From positions 1-6,633 of the forward strand of contig QNXQ01000028.1 in assembly GCA_003978875.1 (NCBI GenBank): a stretch of 6,633 nt of DNA, given 5' to 3'. The translations under genes and the position numbers were made by a program. Below the pieces are notes generated by a model. That model was not told the origin of the DNA. It did not search any database and saw only the letters and a program-made list of their open reading frames with translations. Shown piece after piece: positions 1 to 5,564 of the stretch. Source of the stretch: Aquifex sp. (lineage in GTDB: Bacteria; Aquificota; Aquificia; Aquificales; Aquificaceae). The first letter of the stretch is position 1. Every line of letters begins with the position of its first letter.

Positions 1-34
1 TTAGTAAGTTCTTACCCATGCCTACACCCTTCAT
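1..34 (-). CDS. Start of an unidentified gene, truncated by window edge
   Basis: On the minus strand an ATG at 34-32 overlaps the TGA stop (33-31) of the flavodiiron-like gene as ATGA, the usual sign of translational coupling. The frame stays open to the window edge and reads MKGVGMGKNLL. Only 11 residues are visible, so no family can be named. I see no clear Shine-Dalgarno; the second Met (codon 6) could be the true start. The overlap is the only evidence that this is a gene, and if real its product would be co-expressed with the diiron-type protein upstream. Confidence 0.45.
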   Translation of the reverse strand, partial: MKGVGMGKNLL

Positions 35-786
35 GGTATTGAATATATATTCTCATTCATTAAGTCTACACCACATTCAAGATTTTCCGCCCATTCTATG
101 AACTTATTTACCATATCTTTCCCTTTGAAAATTGCACCGTGTTGTGGTGCTATTATTTCGATATCTAGTTGTCTTACCATATTCGCCCAGAGCTTCATAA
201 CCTTGTTTGAAGCCATATACCTTTTATGGAAACCTTCCATATACTTCAAATGCTCCTCAAAATTTTCCACTACCGTATAAGGTTGATTTAGCGATGCTCC
301 GAGATCTCCGCTGAAGAGTATTTTTGAGCAGGGGTCATACACCTGAAAATTTCCGGGAGAATGGAGAAAATGTGCAGGCAAAATTACAAGTTCACATCCA
401 TTTAAATCAATGTGTGTACCTTTATCCTCAATAGGTCTCACTCTTTCCTCTACGTGTCTTTCTAAACCAAAGTGAGGGAGAAATCTAAGCCATAGTTTTG
501 AGATGTAAGCTTCTGCGTCGGTAATTAGCAACCAACCGTTCAATGATGCCACTATATCAGGGTCTTGATGGGATAAAAACACATACTTAATTTTTTTAGG
601 AGGTAAAAACTTTGCTATATCACTTTGAAGGAGGGAAAATACTTTATGTCCTCCCGGATCTAAAAGTACCCCTTCCCCTTTGTGGATGATTAAGTATTGA
701 TTCGCCTGAACAGCACTTGAAGGTGTAAGTTCTTCAAACAAAATTACCTTGTGTTCTTCACTTTCAAAAATAACCTGACCGCTCAT
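31..786 (-). CDS. Stand-alone flavodiiron/ODP-like metallo-beta-lactamase-fold protein
   Basis: A 251-residue single-domain protein with the metallo-beta-lactamase fold of the flavodiiron (FprA/ROO) branch rather than the hydrolase branch. Visible metal-ligand motifs are H73-x-D75-x-D77 in LSHQDPDI, H142 in LHSPGN, D161 in FSGDLG and H216 in PQHG; this order and spacing match a flavodiiron di-iron site. Classical beta-lactamases have HxHxDH, and here the residue after D77 is Ile. The flavodoxin domain that follows in true flavodiiron NO/O2 reductases is absent: the protein ends about 35 residues after the last ligand. Family knowledge: such short proteins include ODP, which binds O2 at a di-iron site and acts as a sensor in bacterial signalling. 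A cytoplasmic O2- or NO-binding role is inferred. There is no signal peptide. The ATG at 786 lacks an obvious Shine-Dalgarno. Hydrolase activity is less likely but not excluded. Confidence 0.85.
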   Translation of the reverse strand: MSGQVIFESEEHKVILFEELTPSSAVQANQYLIIHKGEGVLLDPGGHKVFSLLQSDIAKFLPPKKIKYVFLSHQDPDIVASLNGWLLITDAEAYISKLWLRFLPHFGLERHVEERVRPIEDKGTHIDLNGCELVILPAHFLHSPGNFQVYDPCSKILFSGDLGASLNQPYTVVENFEEHLKYMEGFHKRYMASNKVMKLWANMVRQLDIEIIAPQHGAIFKGKDMVNKFIEWAENLECGVDLMNENIYSIP

Positions 787-800
787 ACAATTTAAATTAA

Positions 801-816
801 CATGAACTCATGAATT
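801..816. repeat. Short inverted/tandem repeat in divergent promoter region
   Basis: CATGA (801-805) and TCATG (808-812) form an inverted repeat with a 2-base spacer. The same stretch also reads as a tandem 8-mer, CATGAACT followed by CATGAATT. It lies between the candidate minus-strand -10 box and the start of the diiron-type gene, a suitable place for a small operator. It is short enough to occur by chance in AT-rich DNA. Confidence 0.3.
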
Positions 817-863
817 ATGATAGAAAGCAGATAGTTTTAGAAACTTTACAGCTCACTAAAAGA

Positions 864-869
864 TAAAAT
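864..869 (+). promoter_or_regulatory. Candidate -10 box of trpS
   Basis: TAAAAT ends 7 bases before the trpS ATG at 877. If it is used, transcription would begin at or next to the start codon, giving a leaderless or nearly leaderless mRNA. In keeping with this, there is no Shine-Dalgarno in the bases before the ATG. Confidence 0.4.
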
Positions 870-876
870 AACTCCT

Positions 877-2064
877 ATGCGTGTAGTCAGCGGAATGAGA
901 CCTACCGGCAGGCTTCATCTGGGACACTACTTCGGCGTTATAAGAAACTGGGTACAGCTCCAAGAAGAACACGAATGTTTTTTCTTTATAGCAGATTGGC
1001 ATGCTCTTACTACCGCATATAAGAACACTAAAGAACTTAGAAAAAACATAAGAGAGGTTATGATAGATTGGTTAGCTCTCGGGCTAAATCCCAATAAAAG
1101 CGTTCTTTTTATACAATCTCTCGTAAAGGAACATGCTGAACTCTGCTTACTTTTTGGTATGCTTACTCCAAAAAGCTGGCTGGAGCTAAATCCTACCTAC
1201 AAGGATTTAAAATACAATTTGCTTAAATTGAGTGATTTAGAAAAGGATTTTAAAGAAAAACTCCGCGATAAAATAGAGGAAATTCTAAATTTAATTCCCT
1301 TTAACATCCATAATCCTGATAAATTTAGAGAACATTTATTGGAAAATCTCACTGAAACTTTGATAGAAGCTTTATTTGAAGGTGAAATAGAACCTGAAAT
1401 CTTAAAAAAACTGAATGTTTCGAAGAGAGATTTCTACGAAACAGATACTTTTGGATTCTTAGGATATCCAGTTCTCCAAACGGCGGATATCCTTATATAC
1501 AAGGGTGAGGCGGTTCCGGTAGGAGAAGACCAACTTCCTCATATAGAGCTTTCAAGGGAAATAGCTAGGAGATTTAACAGGCTGTACGGTAAAGTATTGC
1601 CTGAACCAAAGGCATTGCTTACGGAAACTCCCAAGATTCCGGGTACCGATGGAAGAAAGATGTCTAAATCTTACGGGAATGCTGTATTTTTCTCGGATAC
1701 AAAAGAAGAGGTTGAGAAGAAAGTTATGAAGATGTTTACAGACCCTCAGAAGCTCAGGAAAAACGACCCGGGAAGGCCGGAAATATGCCCTGTATTTGCA
1801 TGGCACAAATTATTTACTGAAGAAAAAGAACTGATAGATAACATAGAAAGAGATTGCAAAGCAGGAAAATTGGGATGCGTGGAATGCAAAAGAATTCTAC
1901 TCAACCATGTTGAAGCTTTTCTCGAACCTATAAGGGAAAGGAGAAGAGAACTGGAGCGGAGGATAGATGAAATTGAAGATAGTTTCTATACAAATTCCAA
2001 AAAGGCGAGGGAAATAGCAAAATCAACTATGGAAGAAGTAAGAAAAGCTATGAATTTACCCTGA
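877..2064 (+). CDS. trpS: Tryptophanyl-tRNA synthetase, iron-sulfur type with insertion
   Basis: Class I aminoacyl-tRNA synthetase that charges tRNA-Trp with tryptophan using ATP, in the cytoplasm. The Rossmann catalytic core carries the HIGH signature as HLGH (residues 14-17) and KMSKS at 261-265. TrpRS-specific segments include FFFIADWHALTT (35-46), GYPVLQTADILIY (196-208) and VGEDQLPHIELSREIARRFN (215-234). At 395 residues it is about 60-70 longer than common bacterial TrpRS; the excess is a charged, helical-looking insertion at about 112-188, between NPTYKD and the FGFLGYPVLQ segment. The C-terminal half has C304, C327, C334 and C337, spaced C-x22-C-x6-C-x2-C, which matches the [4Fe-4S] motif of Thermotoga maritima TrpRS near the anticodon-binding region. 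The start is supported by conserved MRVVSGMRPTG at the N-terminus. First gene of a cluster; its TGA overlaps the next ATG by one base. Confidence 0.97.
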   Translation: MRVVSGMRPTGRLHLGHYFGVIRNWVQLQEEHECFFFIADWHALTTAYKNTKELRKNIREVMIDWLALGLNPNKSVLFIQSLVKEHAELCLLFGMLTPKSWLELNPTYKDLKYNLLKLSDLEKDFKEKLRDKIEEILNLIPFNIHNPDKFREHLLENLTETLIEALFEGEIEPEILKKLNVSKRDFYETDTFGFLGYPVLQTADILIYKGEAVPVGEDQLPHIELSREIARRFNRLYGKVLPEPKALLTETPKIPGTDGRKMSKSYGNAVFFSDTKEEVEKKVMKMFTDPQKLRKNDPGRPEICPVFAWHKLFTEEKELIDNIERDCKAGKLGCVECKRILLNHVEAFLEPIRERRRELERRIDEIEDSFYTNSKKAREIAKSTMEEVRKAMNLP

Positions 2065-3095
2065 TGGAATTATTAATTCTTTTCCCGGCTATACTTATAC
2101 TCCCTTTTATAGTCTTCTATATATACCCGGTAAAATTTGTGCAAAATTTAGAAGCTTCAGATATTGTCCTTGAACCTCCGAAATTCTACCTTTATTCATA
2201 CGTTTTCCATATTCACACACAATTTTCTTACGATAGTTTAGGAAAACCTGAAGATGTTTTTAGGGCAAGGGATGAAGAAAAAATCAACTTTGTAATAATA
2301 ACTGACCACGAAGTGGACTTTTTTAAATTTTTTGAAGATGAAAAAACAATAGTCGGAGTTGAGAAGAAAATAAACGATTCCCAGGGTAAATTACTCGGAG
2401 ATTTAATAGAAGTAGGAGATATTAAGGTAATAAGTCATCACTTTAAAAAGAAGTACCGCTGGAGATTGGAAAGAAATGAAGAGTATATTTTCGAGCTTAT
2501 AAACCTAAAAGATGCCCTTGTTGAAAATAGAAAAAACTTATTTTTTTACTTATTCCTTGGGATTTTTCTTTATCCCTTTGCTAAAAAATCTTATCTAAAA
2601 AATTTTGTAAAAACAATAAATCTTGAAAAATATATAAGAAATTATTTGAAAGAAGGTTGGAAGAATAAGATTATCGGTGGTTTAGACCATCACGTCAAGG
2701 TGTATATTAGGGAAGTGGGTATTCGTTTTCTTTTTCCCTCTTACAAGTTCTCTTTTTCATTACTCAGGAATTTTTTAATAAGTAAAAGGCCTCTCAAAGA
2801 CAAAAAGGATTTTCTAAATGCCATAAAAAGGGAAAAAAATGTTATCTCTTTTAGCAACAAACCCACGTTATTCTGGCTAGAAGAGAGTACGCTATACGTT
2901 TACTCTCCTTTCCCGAGAACTTTGATAAGAGTTTTTTCAAAGAATAATGTAAGAAGCTTTCATGGTTCTAACCTAAAGCTTAAACTCTCCAAGGGAACAT
3001 ACCTCGTATGCGGATATACCTATGCCTTTAGAATAGGAAGGTTTTTCTTCGGTTTAAAACCCTTATTCCTTTCAGATTTAATAAAGATAAATTAA
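2064..3095 (+). CDS. Membrane-anchored PHP-domain protein, predicted metallo-phosphoesterase
   Basis: A 343-residue protein with one N-terminal hydrophobic segment (about 2-21) and PHP-type metal motifs after it. Motif I is FHIHTQFSYDSLG (48-60; H49, H51, D57), motif II is ITDHE (79-83; D81, H82), E100 lies in VGVE, H125/H126 in ISHH, and the last motif is GGLDHH (205-210; D208, H209). PHP proteins bind two or three metals and mostly cleave phosphoesters, so an intact active site is plausible. A second hydrophobic stretch at 159-173 could touch or cross the membrane. Residues about 262-343 look beta-rich and may form a separate C-terminal domain that I do not recognise. The substrate, and whether the catalytic part faces cytoplasm or periplasm, are unknown. 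Its ATG shares a base with the trpS stop (TGATG), implying translational coupling; no Shine-Dalgarno is evident. It is rich in Phe, Lys and Ile compared with its neighbours. Confidence 0.8.
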   Translation: MELLILFPAILILPFIVFYIYPVKFVQNLEASDIVLEPPKFYLYSYVFHIHTQFSYDSLGKPEDVFRARDEEKINFVIITDHEVDFFKFFEDEKTIVGVEKKINDSQGKLLGDLIEVGDIKVISHHFKKKYRWRLERNEEYIFELINLKDALVENRKNLFFYLFLGIFLYPFAKKSYLKNFVKTINLEKYIRNYLKEGWKNKIIGGLDHHVKVYIREVGIRFLFPSYKFSFSLLRNFLISKRPLKDKKDFLNAIKREKNVISFSNKPTLFWLEESTLYVYSPFPRTLIRVFSKNNVRSFHGSNLKLKLSKGTYLVCGYTYAFRIGRFFFGLKPLFLSDLIKIN

Positions 3096-3117
3096 ATTAA
3101 TTTAAGTAGATAATTGT

Positions 3118-3126
3118 AAAGGAGGA
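3118..3126 (+). promoter_or_regulatory. Strong ribosome binding site of pncA
   Basis: AAAGGAGGA lies 6 bases before the ATG at 3133 and is nearly the full anti-Shine-Dalgarno complement. It fixes the pncA start. It contrasts with trpS and the PHP gene upstream, which lack one. GATAAT at 3109-3114 could be a -10 box, so pncA might also have its own promoter in the 37-base gap. Confidence 0.85.
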
Positions 3127-3132
3127 AGAGAG

Positions 3133-3720
3133 ATGAAGGTAAAAATCACCGATAAAGATGCTCTCGTAGTAGTGGATATGCAGAACGATTTTATGCCCGG
3201 AGGAGCTCTACCTGTTCCTGAAGGAGATAAAATTATTCCTAAATTAAATGAGTATATAAAACTCTTTGAAAGTAAAGGACTTCCCGTATTCTTTACAAGA
3301 GACTGGCATCCTGAAAATCACATATCCTTTAAAGGACACGGAGGTATATGGCCTCCTCACTGCGTTCAAAATACAGAAGGAGCTGAGTTTCACAGAGACC
3401 TTTATATTCCTAAAGATAACAAATTCATAATATCAAAGGGAACTTCCCAAGATTTTGATGCCTATTCGGGTTTCCAAGGAACGGTTCTAGAATCCTTGCT
3501 CAGGGAAAGAGGTATTAGGAGAATATTTGTCGGAGGAGTTGCAACGGATTACTGTGTGAAAAACACAGCTATAGGAGGACTAAACTTGGGTTTTGAAGTA
3601 TTTGTTTTAGAAGATGCCATAAAAGGAGTAGATGTAAACCCCGGAGATGTTGAAAGGGCAATTGATGAAATGTTAGACAGAGGTGCGGTATTTATCACCA
3701 TAGATAACGTAGTCAGATAA
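3133..3720 (+). CDS. pncA: Nicotinamidase (pyrazinamidase-type)
   Basis: Isochorismatase-like cysteine hydrolase of 195 residues that converts nicotinamide to nicotinate and ammonia for NAD salvage by the Preiss-Handler route; cytoplasmic. The catalytic triad is visible: D15 in VVDMQNDF, K102 in SKGT, and C141 in GGVATDYCVKNTA, where V136-A137 is the expected cis-peptide position. The metal-binding set is D57 and H59 (TRDWHPENH) and H76 (WPPHC), which separates nicotinamidases from other isochorismatase-fold enzymes. The length is typical. It follows the PHP gene by 37 bases and may be co-transcribed with trpS. It ends in two consecutive TAA stops. No functional link to trpS is evident beyond both being housekeeping genes. 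Confidence 0.96.
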   Translation: MKVKITDKDALVVVDMQNDFMPGGALPVPEGDKIIPKLNEYIKLFESKGLPVFFTRDWHPENHISFKGHGGIWPPHCVQNTEGAEFHRDLYIPKDNKFIISKGTSQDFDAYSGFQGTVLESLLRERGIRRIFVGGVATDYCVKNTAIGGLNLGFEVFVLEDAIKGVDVNPGDVERAIDEMLDRGAVFITIDNVVR

Positions 3721-3771
3721 TAAACTAAAAGCTCTCTTTCGGTTATTCTTTCTTTCTCTTTCCGTTAACAT
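3721..3771. other. Convergent intergenic gap with pyrimidine-rich tract
   Basis: This 51-bp gap lies between the converging pncA and secreted-protein genes, where both transcripts must end. The plus strand is strongly pyrimidine-rich from about 3731 to 3763. I find no GC-rich hairpin followed by a T run on either strand, so an intrinsic terminator is not supported. Termination may be factor-dependent, or the transcripts may overlap. Confidence 0.5.
3733..3767. repeat. 13-bp direct repeat in convergent gap
   Basis: TCTCTTTCGGTTA at 3733-3745 recurs as TCTCTTTCCGTTA at 3755-3767, with 12 of 13 bases identical and a 22-base period. The 9 bases between the copies are also pyrimidine-rich. The function is unknown; the placement at a convergent gene end suggests either transcript termination or a duplicated low-complexity tract. 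Confidence 0.5.
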
Positions 3772-4404
3772 TTACCGTAGGTAGCATTTCAGATTATTTT
3801 TCATGGCAAATCTGAGTTTTTCTTCGGCCATTATCAAAGTCGGCATAAGTTTCTTCTCCAGTTCGAGTAAGATTTCCTCGTTTGGATTTTCCTCCATAAG
3901 TTCCATAGATATCAAATTAAACAGAGCTTCCGCTCTTCCGTAATCCTCGGGAGAACAGTATTTAGCGTTATTTCTCCTTAAAAACTCTATTCTCTTTTGG
4001 AGGGAAAAATAATCAACTAGTTCCAAGAATTCCTCTTTTTCGTACCTCTCTTCATAAAAACATTCGTCTATTATTCCGTCACAGTATTCCTGGAAAAATA
4101 GTCTAGGTTCAAAAATGATAAGCTCGGTGATGGGTTCCCTGTTTGTATACGCACCTCTTACCGCTTTTAAGGTTGTTCTTTCCATAAAATCAAATGCTCT
4201 TTTTACACCTTCTTTAATACCGTGGTATGCGTATACCTTAACACCGTCATAATACCCCAAGGCTTTACCGTAAAGGTATGGAGTTGCTTCTTTTGTATTT
4301 GCATTATTGAGTTCCTTAAAAAACTTTTCGGCTTCCAGTAAATACTGGCTAATAGATGTAGCAAAAGCAAGGGATATTAATAATAGGAAAATTAGTTTCT
4401 TCAT
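3772..4404 (-). CDS. Secreted helical protein of unknown function
   Basis: A 210-residue protein with a classic Sec signal peptide: MKK, a hydrophobic core (residues 4-14) and a probable cleavage site after AFA (about residue 15). No lipobox cysteine is present, so it is probably a soluble periplasmic protein. The mature part looks almost wholly alpha-helical and charged. It has four cysteines (C108, C115, C150, C207), enough for two disulfides. The segment YCSPEDYGRAEALFNLISME (149-168) resembles the repeated helical motif C-[AS]-P-x-x-x-x-x-A-E-A found in periplasmic regions of some OmpA-family envelope proteins, but no OmpA peptidoglycan-binding domain follows. A cell-envelope role is inferred. 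It follows the rlmI stop by 17 bases and has its own AGGGGA Shine-Dalgarno, so it is probably co-transcribed with rlmI. I do not recognise a named family. Confidence 0.8.
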   Translation of the reverse strand: MKKLIFLLLISLAFATSISQYLLEAEKFFKELNNANTKEATPYLYGKALGYYDGVKVYAYHGIKEGVKRAFDFMERTTLKAVRGAYTNREPITELIIFEPRLFFQEYCDGIIDECFYEERYEKEEFLELVDYFSLQKRIEFLRRNNAKYCSPEDYGRAEALFNLISMELMEENPNEEILLELEKKLMPTLIMAEEKLRFAMKNNLKCYLR

Positions 4405-4411
4405 TTTTTAA

Positions 4412-4417
4412 TCCCCT
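4412..4417 (-). promoter_or_regulatory. Ribosome binding site of the secreted-protein gene
   Basis: On the minus strand AGGGGA lies 7 bases before the ATG at 4404, just after the rlmI TAA stop. It supports this start and a polycistronic message. Confidence 0.65.
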
Positions 4418-4421
4418 AAAT

Positions 4422-5564
4422 TTAGTCTATCACAACGGTATCTATGCACTTAAGGTATAGACTTTCGGGAAAAGTAGGAAGATAAGGATGGTCTATAGGT
4501 TGGAGATTTACTTCTTTCACGAGAATTCTACGCGATGCATCCGTTGAAGCAAGCCTAATTTGTTTAATCATTTCGCTAAAACTTATTTGGTACGTGCAAG
4601 AACAAATAAAAAGCCTTCCTTTTTTTCTGAGTTTTTGGAAAGAGTAATAAGCCAATTTCCATATAGCCCAGAGAATACTTTCTTTTTCTTTTTTAGTTTT
4701 CGCTATTGCGGGAGGGTCTGCTATTATTAAGTCGTATCTTTCGTCCGTCTCCTTAATGAAATCAAAAGCATTATAGTTTATAAACTCTACCTCCACTCCG
4801 TTTAACTTAGCATTTTCCTTTGCAATTTCCAAAGCAGCTCCGTTTATATCCACTCCTAAAACGTTAGCTCCTTTTTTAGCACAGTAAATAGAAAAGCTAC
4901 CGGTATAGCAAAACAGATCTAAAACTCTCTGTTTTTCTTTCACAGTGCTGTAGATGTATGCTCTGTTATCCCTTTGGTCTAAGTAAAAACCTGTTTTCAA
5001 TCCATTTTCAACATCTACGAGGAACTTAAAGTCCCTTTCCCTTATAAGAACAGGAGAATTAAGTTTTCCGTAAAGAGTACCTTTACACTCTTTGAGTCCC
5101 TCTTCTCTTCTTCCTTTAAAATCACTCCTTTCATAGATAAACCTCGGTTGGAAAAGTTCAACCAGTACTTCAACAATTGTAGACTTCAACTCCTCCATAG
5201 GATAGCTTCTTACTTGAAGAACTAAAGAATCACCGTATTTATCGAGTATTAATCCGCTCAGCATATCACTTTCGGAAAAAACCACCCTGAAAGCATCGGC
5301 ATCTATCCCATCTCGTAGACTGATAGCTTCTTGAAATCTTTTTTTAAAGAATTCCTTATCTATTTGTTCCTCCTCATAGGAAAGGACTCTAAAAGCTATA
5401 CGGGATTTGGGCGAATACGTTCCTAAAGCTAAGAAGTTTCCTTCGTAGTCGTATAATTCTGCTATAATTCCCTGTCCTTCAATTCTTTCTATCTCATCTC
5501 TAAAGACCCATGGATAAAAGTGTTTTATTTTCTTTTCTCTTCCTTTTTTTAAAAAGATTTTCAT
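4422..5564 (-). CDS. rlmI: RlmI-type 23S rRNA m5C methyltransferase
   Basis: S-adenosylmethionine-dependent RNA methyltransferase of 380 residues, close to the roughly 396 of E. coli RlmI, which makes m5C1962 in 23S rRNA. The N-terminal PUA RNA-binding domain covers about residues 1-75, with YPWVFRDEI at 17-25. A linker domain follows to about 180, then the Rossmann methyltransferase domain. Visible motifs are KTGFYLDQRDNR (190-201), SAM-binding motif I VLDLFCYTGSFS (214-225), acidic D239 in GVDI, motif IV ADPPA (282-286), and SCT (322-324), where C323 is the expected catalytic cysteine of motif VI. All key residues are present. The ATG overlaps the recombinase stop as ATGA, and AAGGAGA inside the recombinase end (plus 5582-5576) is a fitting Shine-Dalgarno. 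The exact target base in this organism is inferred; related COG1092 enzymes modify other 23S positions. Confidence 0.9.
   Translation of the reverse strand: MKIFLKKGREKKIKHFYPWVFRDEIERIEGQGIIAELYDYEGNFLALGTYSPKSRIAFRVLSYEEEQIDKEFFKKRFQEAISLRDGIDADAFRVVFSESDMLSGLILDKYGDSLVLQVRSYPMEELKSTIVEVLVELFQPRFIYERSDFKGRREEGLKECKGTLYGKLNSPVLIRERDFKFLVDVENGLKTGFYLDQRDNRAYIYSTVKEKQRVLDLFCYTGSFSIYCAKKGANVLGVDINGAALEIAKENAKLNGVEVEFINYNAFDFIKETDERYDLIIADPPAIAKTKKEKESILWAIWKLAYYSFQKLRKKGRLFICSCTYQISFSEMIKQIRLASTDASRRILVKEVNLQPIDHPYLPTFPESLYLKCIDTVVID

Larger units (their letters stand above)
787..876. promoter_or_regulatory. Divergent promoter region between diiron-type gene and trpS
   Basis: This 90-bp AT-rich gap separates two divergently read genes and must carry both starts. 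On the plus strand TAAAAT (864-869) is a good -10-like box, with only weak -35 candidates such as AAACTT at 841-846. On the minus strand CATAAT (plus 819-814) is a possible -10 box. Promoter assignment is by eye only. Confidence 0.5.

Noticed and set aside
98..280. 60-codon open frame on the plus strand
   Set aside because: It lies wholly inside the diiron-type gene on the opposite strand, whose catalytic motifs confirm the minus-strand reading; its translation has no domain features or ribosome binding site.
787..876. T-box or tryptophan attenuator ahead of trpS
   Set aside because: The gap is only 90 bp, the best promoter box is 7 bases from the ATG, and no leader peptide with Trp codons or specifier-stem structure is visible.
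1552..1806. 84-codon open frame on the minus strand within trpS
   Set aside because: It is antisense to the KMSKS and iron-sulfur region of trpS; the composition is that of a shadow frame and no start signal is evident.
2064..3720. PHP protein and nicotinamidase as parts of a nucleotide-depletion defence system with trpS
   Set aside because: pncA has all features of an ordinary NAD-salvage enzyme with its own strong ribosome binding site, and nothing but adjacency links the three genes.
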